Shown here: positions 43,309 to 56,187 of the stretch, piece by piece
Numbering within the stretch: the first letter of the stretch is position 1
How the letters are laid out: each line of letters opens with the position of its first letter
Assembly (NCBI RefSeq): GCF_020532665.2
Contig: NZ_JAIWPG020000008.1
Span: 124,001-188,000, forward strand
Origin: Lelliottia sp. WAP21
GTDB taxonomy: Bacteria; Pseudomonadota; Gammaproteobacteria; Enterobacterales; Enterobacteriaceae
DNA: 64,000 bases
Direction of reading: 5' to 3'
Notes under the pieces: model-generated
Databases searched by the model: none
The model's input: the letters and a program-made list of their open reading frames with translations, nothing else
Told to the model about the DNA's origin: nothing
Made by a program: the position numbers and the translations under genes

Positions 43309-43635
43309 TTAGGCTCTCAGCTGCACCATGCCGTCTTTTACGCGTACGTCATAATGCTTCACGGAATGACTTTCATCCTCCATACAGTGACCGTCGCTCA
43401 GACGAAAACGCTGTTTTTTCAGCGGGCTGGCGACCCACAGTTCGCCCTGATGCTCAGCAATCAACCCACGCGAGAGCACGCTGGCGTCGAAGAACGGGTC
43501 GATATTGCTGATAGCAAAAACCTGTTCATCGTGACGTGGACGGAATACGGCAACATGCTCACTCCCCAGCAGGGCACAAACGCCGGTACCGGGAATAATG
43601 TCATTGATTTCGCAAATATTTACCCACTGGCTCAT
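43309..43635 (-). CDS. nirD: Nitrite reductase small subunit NirD
   Basis: Rieske-fold subunit of the cytoplasmic NADH-dependent nitrite reductase, 108 residues as in E. coli. Like other enterobacterial NirD it lacks the full Cys/His Rieske cluster ligands. Its ATG overlaps the nirB stop by 4 bases. Confidence 0.97.
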   Translation of the reverse strand: MSQWVNICEINDIIPGTGVCALLGSEHVAVFRPRHDEQVFAISNIDPFFDASVLSRGLIAEHQGELWVASPLKKQRFRLSDGHCMEDESHSVKHYDVRVKDGMVQLRA

Positions 43636-46175
43636 ACGTTTTCCTCCACCAGCGTCACCGGAATACGCTCGTAAGGCGTCGCAGGACGATGCTGTTCACG
43701 CTCAGGCACAACCTGGACGTTCGGGTCGCGCTGGGTGCTGTTGATAAAGTGTTTGAAGCGTACCTGTGCAGCCGGTGTGTTAACCGTTTCAGTCCACTCG
43801 CAAATGACCGCTTCACGCAGGCGTGCAATCTCTTCTTCAAGATGGTCATTCAGGCCCAGCTTGTCATCGATAATCACTGACTTCAGGTAATCGATGCCCC
43901 CTTCCAGATTGTCCAGCCAGGAGGCGGTACGCGTCAGTTTGTCGGCCGTGCGGATGTAGAACATCATGAAACGGTCGAGGTATTTCAGCAGGGTTTCGCG
44001 ATCCAGGTCCGCTGCCAGCAGATCGGCATGCCGCGGTTTCATCCCGCCGTTACCGCAGACGTACAGGTTCCAGCCTTTCTCGGTAGCAATGATGCCCACA
44101 TCTTTACCCTGCGCTTCAGCACACTCACGGGTACAACCCGAGACGCCAAATTTCATTTTGTGCGGGGTGCGAATGCCTTTGTAGCGGTTTTCCAGCTCAA
44201 CGCCGAAGCCTACGCTGTCGCCTACGCCATAACGGCACCAGGTGCTGCCTACGCAGGTTTTCGCCATACGCAGTGCTTTGGCGTACGCGTGACCCGTTTC
44301 GAAGCCTGCTTCAATCAGCTGACGCCAGATTTCCGGCAGGTCGTCTTTCTGCGCACCAAACAGGCCGATACGCTGGGAACCGGTAATTTTGGTATACAGG
44401 TTAAATTCGCGTGCGACACGACCAATCGCCACCAGCCCTTCCGGGGTGATCTCCCCACCTGCTGAGCGTGGGATAACGGAGTAAGTTCCGTCTTTCTGGA
44501 TGTTGGCCAGGAAGTTGTCGTTGGTATCCTGCAGCGGCGTGTGCTCCGGTTTCAGAATGTAGTCATTCCAGCAGGAAGCCAGCAGCGAACCAACGGTCGG
44601 TTTACACACTTCGCAGCCGTAGCCCTGACCGTGTTTTTCCAGCAGTTCATCGAAGGATTTAATGCCCTCGACGCGAATAAGGTGGTAAAGCTCCTGGCGA
44701 GAATATGAGAAGTGCTCGCACAGGTTGTTATTCACTTCGATGCCCTGTTTCGCCAGCTCGGCGTTGAGCACCTGTGTGACCAGGGGAATACAGCCACCGC
44801 AGCCGGTACCGGCTTTGGTTTCCGCTTTCAGTGCGGCGACGGTGTGGCAGCCTTTATTGATGGCGGCCACCAGCATGCCTTTGGTGACATCGAAGCAGGA
44901 ACAAATCTGCGCGCTGTCCGGCAGTTTATCCACGCCAATTGACGGCTTACCGTTAGACGCATGAGCAGGCAGGATTAACGCGTCCGGGTTTTCCGGCAGT
45001 TCGATGGCATTCAGCACCAGCTGCAGCAGATTGCCAAAATCGCTGGTATCCCCAACGAGCACGGCGCCCAGCAGGGTTTTATTATCCGGGCTGACGATAA
45101 GACGTTTATAGACCTCTTTGCTTTCGTCCAGATAGACGTAGCTGCGGGAATCAGGCGTGCGGCCATGTGCATCACCGATACCGCCCACATCCACACCCAG
45201 CAGTTTCAGTTTGGCGCTCATGTCTGCGCCGGTGAAGGCATTTTCCTGGCCGAGAATGTGGTCTACGGCAACCTGCGCCATTTTGTAGCCAGGCGCCACC
45301 AGCCCATAAACACGGTTGTTCCAGCTGGCGCATTCGCCAATCGCGTAGATGTCCGGATCGGAGGTCTGGCAGGTGTCGTTGATCATGATCCCGCCGCGCT
45401 GTGCCACGGCCAGCCCACACTGGGTCGCCATTTTATCGCGCGGACGAATACCGGTAGAGAAAACAATAAAGTCCACTTCCAGCTCGCTGCCATCGGCAAA
45501 GCGCATGGTTTTACGGGCTTCGGTGCCTTCCTGGACGATCTCTTTGGTATTTTTGCTGGTGTGAACTTTCACACCCATGCTTTCAATCTTACGGCGTAGC
45601 TGGTCGCCGCCCATATGATCGAGCTGTTCTGCCATCAGCATCGGGGCAAATTCGATGACGTGGGTTTCAACGCCGAGGTTTTTCAGCGCGCCGGCCGCTT
45701 CAAGACCGAGCAGACCGCCGCCGACAACGGCACCGCGTTTGCTGCGACGGGCACACGCCTCGATGGCTTTGAGGTCTTCAATGGTACGATAAACGAAGCA
45801 ATCCTGCGTGTCAGACCCTTTGATTGGCGGGATCCAGGGGTAGGAGCCGGTCGCCATAACCAGTTTGTCGTAAAAAACCGTACGTCCGGCACTGGAGTGA
45901 ATCACTTTTTCCTGACGGTTAATGGTGATTGCACGTTCGCCAACCAGCACCTTTACACCATGCTTCTCGTAGAAACCTTCACGTACCATAGAAAGTTCTT
46001 CTGCAGTATGGTGAGAGAAGTAGGAGGAGAGGTGCACACGATCGTACGCCTTGCGGGGTTCTTCACAAAAGACGGTAATATCAAACTGGGCGGCGTCAGC
46101 TTTATCGAGAAGGTCTTCAATAAAGCGATGGCCGACCATGCCATTACCAATGATCGCGAGTCTGACTTTGCTCAT
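43632..46175 (-). CDS. nirB: NADH-dependent nitrite reductase large subunit NirB
   Basis: Reduces nitrite to ammonium in the cytoplasm, detoxifying nitrite in anaerobic growth. It has 847 residues, as in E. coli. An N-terminal FAD/NAD(P) domain (IIGNGMVGHRF; VVGGGLLGLEAA) is followed by a BFD-like [2Fe-2S] region (ICSCFDVTKG, GTGCGGCIP), then the sulfite/nitrite reductase domain with siroheme and 4Fe-4S cysteines (CVGSTWCRYG, SGCTRECAEA). FNR and NarL/NarP sites lie upstream. Confidence 0.98.
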   Translation of the reverse strand: MSKVRLAIIGNGMVGHRFIEDLLDKADAAQFDITVFCEEPRKAYDRVHLSSYFSHHTAEELSMVREGFYEKHGVKVLVGERAITINRQEKVIHSSAGRTVFYDKLVMATGSYPWIPPIKGSDTQDCFVYRTIEDLKAIEACARRSKRGAVVGGGLLGLEAAGALKNLGVETHVIEFAPMLMAEQLDHMGGDQLRRKIESMGVKVHTSKNTKEIVQEGTEARKTMRFADGSELEVDFIVFSTGIRPRDKMATQCGLAVAQRGGIMINDTCQTSDPDIYAIGECASWNNRVYGLVAPGYKMAQVAVDHILGQENAFTGADMSAKLKLLGVDVGGIGDAHGRTPDSRSYVYLDESKEVYKRLIVSPDNKTLLGAVLVGDTSDFGNLLQLVLNAIELPENPDALILPAHASNGKPSIGVDKLPDSAQICSCFDVTKGMLVAAINKGCHTVAALKAETKAGTGCGGCIPLVTQVLNAELAKQGIEVNNNLCEHFSYSRQELYHLIRVEGIKSFDELLEKHGQGYGCEVCKPTVGSLLASCWNDYILKPEHTPLQDTNDNFLANIQKDGTYSVIPRSAGGEITPEGLVAIGRVAREFNLYTKITGSQRIGLFGAQKDDLPEIWRQLIEAGFETGHAYAKALRMAKTCVGSTWCRYGVGDSVGFGVELENRYKGIRTPHKMKFGVSGCTRECAEAQGKDVGIIATEKGWNLYVCGNGGMKPRHADLLAADLDRETLLKYLDRFMMFYIRTADKLTRTASWLDNLEGGIDYLKSVIIDDKLGLNDHLEEEIARLREAVICEWTETVNTPAAQVRFKHFINSTQRDPNVQVVPEREQHRPATPYERIPVTLVEENV

Positions 46176-46233
46176 TTTTGCCTCGATTTCTTTTCTATTA
46201 CTGCCTACCTTAACGATTCAGCAAAGGCACTTA

Positions 46234-46247
46234 TTGATGCAAATCAA
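46234..46247 (-). promoter_or_regulatory. FNR site of nirB
   Basis: TTGAT-gcaa-ATCAA is a perfect match to the FNR consensus. Its centre is 28 bases from the centre of the NarL/NarP site at 46261-46276, which is the E. coli nirB spacing (-41.5 and -69.5). This puts the start point near 46199. Confidence 0.9.
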
Positions 46248-46260
46248 ATACGCCTTCAGC

Positions 46261-46276
46261 TACCACTTAGTGGGTA
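46261..46276 (-). promoter_or_regulatory. NarL/NarP 7-2-7 site of nirB
   Basis: TACCACT-ta-GTGGGTA is an inverted pair of heptamers with the 2-base gap typical of NarL/NarP. Its 28-base offset from the FNR site equals that of E. coli nirB. Confidence 0.85.
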
Positions 46277-46337
46277 GATCACTGATTTGTCAGGATTTTT
46301 ATAAGTGACGGAAATGACTGGCTTTTCGTATGCGTCG

Positions 46338-46353
46338 ATTTTGTGTACAAAAT
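46338..46353. promoter_or_regulatory. Inverted repeat before codA, possible operator
   Basis: ATTTTGT-gt-ACAAAAT has perfect 7-base arms. It lies 62-77 bases before the codA start and about 160 bases before nirB. The regulator is unknown. Confidence 0.4.
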
Positions 46354-46415
46354 AGAGTGCTAATGGCTTAAATCCGGTACTTCCAAATTTCAGCGGCTTT
46401 TTTCAGGGGAACACT

Positions 46416-47735
46416 ATGTCAACGACACCGCTTTGGCTGGTTCAAAACGTTCGTTTACCGAATAGGGAAGGGCTATGGCAAATTGCCATTGAGCAAGGAC
46501 GTTTTGGTGATATCAGCCCCATGGGCGACGTCACGCACGACGAGAGCTATGAAGTGTTAAATGGCCGGGGTGGGCTGGCTATTCCGCCTTTTATCGAGCC
46601 GCATATCCATCTCGATACCACCCAAACCGCCGGGGAGCCACACTGGAATCAGTCCGGTACGCTGTTTGAAGGGATCGAGCGCTGGGCGGAACGCAAGGCG
46701 CAACTCACGCATGAAGATGTGAAAGCGCGGGCGTGGAAAACCCTGAAGTGGCAAATGGCAAACGGGATCCAGTTTGTCCGTACTCACGTCGACGTGTCCG
46801 ACCCCTCCTTAACGGCCCTGAAAGCCATGCTGGAGGTCAAGCGCGAGGTGGCCCCGTGGATAGAACTGCAAATTGTGGCGTTCCCGCAGGAAGGGATACT
46901 TTCGTATCCCGACGGCGCAGCGTTGCTGGAAGAGGCGTTAAAGCTGGGTGCCGACGTGGTAGGGGCGATACCTCATTTTGAGTTCACCCGGGAATACGGC
47001 GTAGAGTCATTACATATCGCGTTTGCGCTGGCAAAGAAATACGACCGTCTGCTGGATATTCACTGCGATGAAATCGACGACGAGCAGTCGCGATTCCTCG
47101 AAACCGTGGCGACGCTGGCGTACGAAACAGGAATGGGCGACCGCGTGACTGCCAGCCATACCACCGCGATGCATTCGTACAATGGCGCGTATACCTCCCG
47201 CTTGTTCCGGCTGCTGAAAATGTCGGGGATTAACTTCGTGGCCAACCCGCTGGTGAATATTCATCTGCAAGGCCGCTTTGATGATTATCCGAAGCGTCGG
47301 GGCATCACCCGGGTAAAAGAGTTACAGGAGGCGGGAATCAACGTCTGTTTCGGGCACGATGACGTTTTTGACCCGTGGTATCCGCTGGGGACCGGCAACA
47401 TGTTGCAGGTTCTGCATATGGGCCTGCACGTCTGTCAGATGATGGGCTATCAGCAAATTGATAGCGGCTTAAACCTGATCACGCATAACAGCGCCAGAAC
47501 CTTTGGTCTGAAGGATTACGGAATTGAAAAGGGGCATCCGGCGAACCTGATTATTCTGCCGGCAGAAAGCGGATTTGAAGCCGTACGCTGTCAGGTGCCG
47601 GTGCGCTGGTCAATACGCCAGGGCAGAGTCATTTCGATGACGCAGTTACCGCAAACGTGGGTACAGATGGACACCGGGGGAGAGACGCTGCTGTTTACGA
47701 AAAACAGCCCCTTTGCTGAGCGCAAAGAGGCTTGA
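46416..47735 (+). CDS. codA: Cytosine deaminase CodA, without codB
   Basis: Amidohydrolase that turns cytosine into uracil and ammonia (it can also act on creatinine-like and isoguanine substrates). It has 439 residues (E. coli CodA 427), highly similar. Metal motif [10 protein letters not shown] with His63 and His65; [18 protein letters not shown]; and [17 protein letters not shown] lies before the ATG. It lies between nirB and tsgA, both transcribed the other way; in E. coli codA is with codB elsewhere. No permease gene is adjacent. Confidence 0.93.
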   Translation: MSTTPLWLVQNVRLPNREGLWQIAIEQGRFGDISPMGDVTHDESYEVLNGRGGLAIPPFIEPHIHLDTTQTAGEPHWNQSGTLFEGIERWAERKAQLTHEDVKARAWKTLKWQMANGIQFVRTHVDVSDPSLTALKAMLEVKREVAPWIELQIVAFPQEGILSYPDGAALLEEALKLGADVVGAIPHFEFTREYGVESLHIAFALAKKYDRLLDIHCDEIDDEQSRFLETVATLAYETGMGDRVTASHTTAMHSYNGAYTSRLFRLLKMSGINFVANPLVNIHLQGRFDDYPKRRGITRVKELQEAGINVCFGHDDVFDPWYPLGTGNMLQVLHMGLHVCQMMGYQQIDSGLNLITHNSARTFGLKDYGIEKGHPANLIILPAESGFEAVRCQVPVRWSIRQGRVISMTQLPQTWVQMDTGGETLLFTKNSPFAERKEA

Positions 47736-47739
47736 AGGA

Positions 47740-48924
47740 TCAGTGACTTGCTGCTGTCGCGTTGTGTTGACGGTGGCGGGTCACAAAGCCCAGCACCAGA
47801 CACATCACAAACACCACCGCATACAGGACGTTCGCGGTGTGCAACGCTGCCAGAGGACCGCTGTGAGCCACAATCGGGCCGGTGACGACGAAGGTCAGCA
47901 TGGTGCCAATGGTGCCGCAGGTCAGAACAAAGTTAACCAGCTTCGGTGAGGCGACTTTTGTTTGCAGCGAGCCCAGCGTAATGATCGAGGTATAAATCGC
48001 GCTGGAGAAGAAGCCCAGCGTCAGGATAAACCACGGCATATGTTCAGGTGAGCCGTTGATGAACAGGTACATCAGCACGGTGGCTGCCCCTGCCAGAACG
48101 GTCAGAATTCGCTGCAGATCGAAGAAACGTAAAATGAAGCTAAATGCCCACATGCCGAACATGTAAGACATCCAGAAATCGCTCACCAGTTTACCTGCGT
48201 CATTCAGGCTCATGCCCAGGCCTTTGGCATACTCTGGCACCCAGGAGATAAAGCCCAACTGGCCCAGGATGTAGCACAGCGCGGCAATGGAGAGGAACAG
48301 TACGCCAATACCCCATTTTTCTTTTGCGACGGTCTCGGTCGCGTTGGGCGCTTTTTTGCCCAGCACCGGAAACTCGCAGCCGAAGGTCAGGACAAAAATG
48401 GCCACGTAGACCAGGCCGATACAGGCATAAACCCAATACCATTCGATGCTGCGTGCCAGCAGCACGGCGGCCACCATTGGGAAAATCATGCCAGCCATAC
48501 TAAAGAAGGAGTCGGTAAACAGCAGACGTGCCCCGCGCTGACGACCTTCATACATATGGGTGATCAGGAAGGTCCCGATAGACATCGTGATCCCGCTTAC
48601 CAGACCCAGTACAAACATGGCGGCAGAGAACAGGGCGATGCTGTGGCTGAGCATCAGACCCGCCACGGCGGCGACCATCAGCACAAAGCCAAAGCGCAGC
48701 TGCGTTTTCAGCGGGACGATTTCCATCAGCCAGGCATTCAGGAAAATGGAGATCAGGATCCCTGCATTCAGGAAGGTGAAGGTATTACTCATGCTGGATA
48801 CGGGCAACTGGAAATAGTCTGCGATATTCCCCATCACCATTCCGGTGACGATCACCAACGCACCGGTCAGGGCGTAGGAGAAGAAGCTGATCCATGTGAG
48901 CTTGATGCGATTGCTGTTAGTCAT
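47740..48924 (-). CDS. tsgA: MFS transporter TsgA
   Basis: Major facilitator family inner-membrane protein; the substrate is not settled (in Salmonella, tsgA is linked to growth on tellurite/selenite). It has 394 residues from [14 protein letters not shown], close to E. coli's 393, with about twelve hydrophobic segments. The frame extends 5 residues upstream, but the family starts at 48924. It converges on codA with only 4 bases between stops. Confidence 0.93.
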   Translation of the reverse strand: MTNSNRIKLTWISFFSYALTGALVIVTGMVMGNIADYFQLPVSSMSNTFTFLNAGILISIFLNAWLMEIVPLKTQLRFGFVLMVAAVAGLMLSHSIALFSAAMFVLGLVSGITMSIGTFLITHMYEGRQRGARLLFTDSFFSMAGMIFPMVAAVLLARSIEWYWVYACIGLVYVAIFVLTFGCEFPVLGKKAPNATETVAKEKWGIGVLFLSIAALCYILGQLGFISWVPEYAKGLGMSLNDAGKLVSDFWMSYMFGMWAFSFILRFFDLQRILTVLAGAATVLMYLFINGSPEHMPWFILTLGFFSSAIYTSIITLGSLQTKVASPKLVNFVLTCGTIGTMLTFVVTGPIVAHSGPLAALHTANVLYAVVFVMCLVLGFVTRHRQHNATAASH

Positions 48925-49044
48925 GTCTGGCCTGTTCAAAGAAAAGTAAAGCGCATTGACGGCGCTCGAGCGGGCAGATTTTAGACATTAAAGTGATCCA
49001 TTCATATCTTTTATGGATAATTAGATTCTTATTGCAGGATTTTG

Positions 49045-49060
49045 TGTGATTTATATCACA
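49045..49060 (+). promoter_or_regulatory. CRP site upstream of ppiA
   Basis: TGTGA-tttata-TCACA is a perfect CRP consensus in the tsgA-ppiA gap, 143-158 bases before ppiA. E. coli ppiA is controlled by CRP and CytR. A GTTGCATC-like octamer on the minus strand follows at about 49069-49077 and could be a CytR half-site. Confidence 0.8.
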
Positions 49061-49193
49061 TAAAATTGTGATGCAACCAACCGTTTGCGTGGTTACAACT
49101 GTTTCAATTTCGTAAAATTAGGTAAAAGGCTGGTCTCCATCCATACTGCTCTTTAGAATCAAGCCACTCGCTTTCTTTTCTGCGCTTTGTTAA

Positions 49194-49775
<582 letters not shown>

Positions 49776-49784
49776 CCTCTCCGT

Positions 49785-49811
49785 CACGGGCGATTCTCGC
49801 CCGTGTTGTTT
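49785..49811 (+). terminator. ppiA terminator
   Basis: CACGGGCGA-ttc-TCGCCCGTG is a perfect 9-bp stem followed by TTGTTT. Confidence 0.8.
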
Positions 49812-49881
49812 CACCCTTCCTGCGAAAGCGCGTTTTGCTGCTTATACTTGTGGCAAACGGACACATTCAGGGAGGCGTGAA

Positions 49882-50049
49882 GTGAAAAAACTCACCGATA
49901 AGCAAAAAGCCCGACTCTGGGAGCAGCAACGCAATGCAAATTTTCAGGCCAGTCGACGGCTTGAAGGGATCGACACCCCGCTTGTTACGTTAAGCGCCGA
50001 AGAGGCGCAAAGCCGTCTTGAGGAACTCAGGAGGCACTATGAGCGATAA
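49882..50049 (+). CDS. yhfG: YhfG, Fic-inhibiting small protein
   Basis: A 55-residue protein starting with GTG behind GGGAGG. It contains SRRLEG, which fits the [S/T]xxxE[G/N] inhibitory motif of class I Fic antitoxins; its Glu would enter the Fic active site. It matches E. coli YhfG. It overlaps fic by 11 bases, a toxin-antitoxin-like order with the inhibitor first. The frame extends upstream to 49672, but those residues belong to no family. Confidence 0.92.
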   Translation: MKKLTDKQKARLWEQQRNANFQASRRLEGIDTPLVTLSAEEAQSRLEELRRHYER

Positions 50050-50641
50050 ATATGGCGATGGCCGCGATCCGTACCTCTATCCCGGGCTGAATGTGATGCG
50101 TAATCGGCTGGATATCCGCCAGGCTGACAGGCTGGCGCACGCCGCCTATGAGCTGACCGCGCTGCGTGTGGCAACGCTTGACCTGGGGCCTCCTGCGCGG
50201 GGTTTACCTCATTTATGCGCTATTCATCGTCACCTCTACCAGGATGTGTTTGACTGGGCGGGTGAGATTCGTGAGATGGATATTTATCAGGGTGATACCC
50301 GTTTTTGCCACTTCGCGTATATCGAGAAAGAGGGCAACGGTCTGATGCAAGATCTCGAAGAAGAGGGCTATCTTGTTGGGCTTGAGAAGAGAGAATTCAT
50401 TGCCCGGCTCAGTCACTACTATTGCGAGATTAACGTCCTGCACCCGTTCCGCATAGGTAACGGTATCGCTCAGCGAATCTTCTTTGAACAACTGGCGATT
50501 CACGCCGGTTACCAGCTGAGCTGGCGGGACATTGCCCCGGATCAGTGGGCGGCCGCTAATCAAAATGGCGCGATGGGTGACCTCACGGAGCTGAATACCA
50601 TCTTTGCCAAAGTAGTGAGCGAAGCGCGGGAAACTGAGTAG
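50039..50641 (+). CDS. fic: Fic-domain protein (AMPylase family)
   Basis: A 200-residue single-domain Fic protein, the E. coli Fic length. The Fic motif reads [12 protein letters not shown]: the His is kept, but the acidic residue of HPFx[D/E]GNGRxxR is Ile and the first Arg is Ile. E. coli Fic shows the same losses (HPFRVGSGLAQR). It may be weakly active or have another substrate. The start at 50039 matches [16 protein letters not shown]. YhfG just upstream is its likely inhibitor; pabA follows after 29 bases. Confidence 0.93.
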   Translation: MSDKYGDGRDPYLYPGLNVMRNRLDIRQADRLAHAAYELTALRVATLDLGPPARGLPHLCAIHRHLYQDVFDWAGEIREMDIYQGDTRFCHFAYIEKEGNGLMQDLEEEGYLVGLEKREFIARLSHYYCEINVLHPFRIGNGIAQRIFFEQLAIHAGYQLSWRDIAPDQWAAANQNGAMGDLTELNTIFAKVVSEARETE

Positions 50642-50670
50642 AATAGGGCGGCTAATTTTCGGGGGCCGCC

Positions 50671-51234
50671 ATGATTTTGCTGATTGATAACTACGATTCC
50701 TTTACCTGGAACATTTACCAGTACTTTTGTGAACTTGGTGCTGAGGTCGAGGTCCGGCGTAACGATGCCATCACGCTGGAGGATATCGAAACATTAGCGC
50801 CGCAAAAAATCGTCATCTCTCCCGGCCCCTGCACGCCTTCTGAATCTGGCATCTCTCTGGAGGTTATCCGCCATTACGCCGGGAAGCTCCCCATCCTCGG
50901 TGTCTGCCTGGGCCATCAGGCGATTGCACATGTTTTTGGTGCGACTATCGTCCGTGCGGCGCGCGTGATGCATGGTAAAACGTCGCCGGTGACCCATACG
51001 GGTACTGGCGTCTTCGAGGGCCTTAACCACCCTCTGACGGTGACACGCTACCATTCGCTGGTGATTGACCCGTCCACTCTGCCAGCCTGCTTTGAGGTGA
51101 CCGCCTGGAGCGATACGGGAGAGATCATGGGAATCCGTCATCGCGAGTGGGATCTGGAGGGCGTGCAGTTCCATCCGGAGAGTATTCTGAGCGAACAGGG
51201 GCATGCGCTGCTGGCTAATTTTCTTCGTCGCTGA
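50671..51234 (+). CDS. pabA: Aminodeoxychorismate synthase glutaminase
   Basis: Glutamine amidotransferase that supplies ammonia to PabB for p-aminobenzoate and folate. It has 187 residues. Catalytic Cys79 in GVCLGHQA and the His-Glu pair in QFHPESIL are visible. Same strand as yhfG-fic and likely cotranscribed with them. Confidence 0.97.
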   Translation: MILLIDNYDSFTWNIYQYFCELGAEVEVRRNDAITLEDIETLAPQKIVISPGPCTPSESGISLEVIRHYAGKLPILGVCLGHQAIAHVFGATIVRAARVMHGKTSPVTHTGTGVFEGLNHPLTVTRYHSLVIDPSTLPACFEVTAWSDTGEIMGIRHREWDLEGVQFHPESILSEQGHALLANFLRR

Positions 51235-51250
51235 ATTTTAATTGCCTTGC

Positions 51251-51289
51251 TTTGATTTTTTATGCATATTTTGTGATTATATTTTCACA
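51251..51289 (+). promoter_or_regulatory. Tandem ARG boxes (ArgR operator) of argD
   Basis: Two 18-bp boxes at 51251-51268 (TTTGATTTTTTATGCATA) and 51272-51289 (TGTGATTATATTTTCACA) are separated by exactly 3 bases, the standard ArgR operator layout. Each matches the core TGAAT-N4-ATTCA in 8 of 10 positions. Confidence 0.8.
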
Positions 51290-51299
51290 ATCTTTGTGA

Positions 51300-54625
<3,326 letters not shown>

Positions 54626-54638
54626 GGGGAAAGAGACA

Positions 54639-54673
54639 AAAACGGCGTGCTATCTTGCGACGGCACGCCGTTT
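54639..54673 (-). terminator. crp terminator
   Basis: On the minus strand AAACGGCGTGC pairs with GCACGCCGTTT around about 12 bases, followed by TTTTTGTCTC. It lies between crp and yhfK. Confidence 0.8.
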
Positions 54674-54681
54674 AATCGGGG

Positions 54682-55314
54682 TTAACGGGTTCCGTAAACC
54701 ACGATCGTTTTACCGTGCGCGGAGATCAGGTTCTGATCTTCCAGCATTTTCAGAATACGGCCTACTGTCTCACGTGAACAACCGACGATCTGACCAATTT
54801 CCTGACGGGTAATTTTGATTTGCATACCGTCCGGGTGAGTCATGGCGTCTGGCTGTTTCGCCAGGTTCAGCAGGGTCTGTGCAATGCGGCCCGTTACGTC
54901 CAGGAAGGCGAGGTTACCCACTTTCTCAGACGTCACCTGCAGACGGCGAGCCATCTGCGAAGAAAGACGCATCAGGATATCCGGGTTAACCTGGATCAGC
55001 TGACGGAATTTCTTATATGAAATCTCAGCCACTTCACAGGCTGATTTTGCACGAACCCAGGCGCTACGTTCCTGGCCCTCTTCAAACAGGCCCAGTTCGC
55101 CAATGAAATCGCCCTGGTTCAGATAAGAAAGGATCATCTCTTTCCCTTCTTCATCTTTGATCAGCACTGCCACCGAGCCCTTCACGATGTAATACAACGT
55201 TTCGGCTTTTTCACCCTGGTGAATCAGCGTGCTCTTAGATGGGTACTTATGAATGTGGCAATGAGACAAGAACCATTCGAGAGTCGGGTCTGTTTGCGGT
55301 TTGCCAAGCACCAT
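54682..55314 (-). CDS. crp: cAMP receptor protein
   Basis: Global catabolite regulator, 210 residues, nearly identical to E. coli CRP. cAMP pocket [14 protein letters not shown] and recognition helix [10 protein letters not shown] are visible. It is divergent from yhfA; the leader contains a hairpin (55344-55373). Several sites in this window are likely targets (malT, pckA, ppiA). Confidence 0.99.
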   Translation of the reverse strand: MVLGKPQTDPTLEWFLSHCHIHKYPSKSTLIHQGEKAETLYYIVKGSVAVLIKDEEGKEMILSYLNQGDFIGELGLFEEGQERSAWVRAKSACEVAEISYKKFRQLIQVNPDILMRLSSQMARRLQVTSEKVGNLAFLDVTGRIAQTLLNLAKQPDAMTHPDGMQIKITRQEIGQIVGCSRETVGRILKMLEDQNLISAHGKTIVVYGTR

Positions 55315-55624
55315 GCGCTGTTATCCTCTGTTATAAGCTGTCACCAGAGTCATAAGATGCATCCGGACTCTGGGGTTGCAATCGAATTCTTACCCATACC
55401 TGGGAAGTCGGCTGTCTAAATCTGTCGCAGCCAGTAAAGTTTGATGTCCTCTGCATACATGTGTAACGTCAATGTATTACTGTAGCATCGAGACTGTTTT
55501 AGCATAGCTTTAGCCGCGTGTCTCCTGGTGTCTCGCTTCAGCATGATGCAGGTCGCCTTCCATTGCGAGAATTGTCACGCCCGCGTAATCTGTTGAGATA
55601 TGGGCAACGTTGGAGTTAATAAAA
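55315..55624. other. Divergent region between crp and yhfA
   Basis: 310 bases with no gene. Near crp it holds the inverted repeat CCAGAGTC (55344-55351) / GACTCTGG (55366-55373) inside the leader. The rest must carry both promoters; I could not place a convincing CRP autoregulation site. Confidence 0.55.
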
Positions 55625-56029
55625 ATGCAAGCGCGTGTGAAATGGGTTGAAGGTTTAACGTTCCTGGGCGAATCCGCTTCGGGACACCAGATTCTGATGG
55701 ACGGAAACTCCGGCGATAAAGCTCCCAGCCCAATGGAAGTGGTGTTAATGGCGGCAGGGGGATGTAGCGCGATCGACGTTGTCTCTATTCTGCAAAAGGG
55801 TCGTCAGGACGTGACGGACTGCGAAGTGAAGCTGACGTCCGAGCGTCGTGAGGAAGCCCCACGTCTGTTCACGCACATCAACCTGCACTTCATTGTGACT
55901 GGTAAGGCCCTGAAGGATGCGTCGGTTTCACGTGCGGTGGATCTCTCTGCGGAAAAATACTGCTCTGTGGCGTTAATGCTGGAGAAAGCGGTCAATATTA
56001 CCCATTCGTATGAAGTGATTGAGGGGTGA
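55625..56029 (+). CDS. yhfA: OsmC-family protein YhfA
   Basis: 134-residue OsmC/Ohr-fold protein, nearly identical to E. coli YhfA. The two redox cysteines of the family are in AAGGCSAIDV and SAEKYCSVALM. Its substrate is unknown. The start at 55625 matches MQARVKWVEG; a frame from 55610 exists. Divergent from crp. Confidence 0.95.
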   Translation: MQARVKWVEGLTFLGESASGHQILMDGNSGDKAPSPMEVVLMAAGGCSAIDVVSILQKGRQDVTDCEVKLTSERREEAPRLFTHINLHFIVTGKALKDASVSRAVDLSAEKYCSVALMLEKAVNITHSYEVIEG

Positions 56030-56038
56030 TTTTCAGGC

Positions 56039-56186
56039 ATCGTGCGGTCTGATGCCCTTACCCTGACCCTCTCCCACGGGGAGAGGGAATGTTCGTGCGG
56101 TCTGTTGCCCTCACCCTGACCCTCTCCCACGGGGAGAGGGAATGTTCGTGCGGTCTGAAGCCTCACCGACAGGGAGTGGGCAAGTT
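56039..56186. repeat. Tandem array of CCCTCTCCC palindromes
   Basis: Two near-identical units of about 57 bases (56040-56096 and 56097-56151) run GTGCGGTCTG...CCCTGACCCTCTCCC-acg-GGGAGAGGG...AATGTTC. A third, degenerate unit begins with the same GTGCGGTCTG and ends in GACAGGGAGTGGG. It lies between convergent yhfA and prkB and is the largest copy of the family found here. Confidence 0.8.
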
Positions 56187-56187
56187 A

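Noticed and set aside
51272..51290. TTGTGA...TCACAA before argD as a CRP site
   Set aside because: The half-sites are spaced by 8 rather than 6 bases; the same stretch fits an ARG box, and its partner 3 bases away supports that reading.
56039..56186. Possible CRISPR array because of short repeated units
   Set aside because: Only two or three units, no spacers of regular length, and each unit is itself a palindrome found elsewhere in the window.
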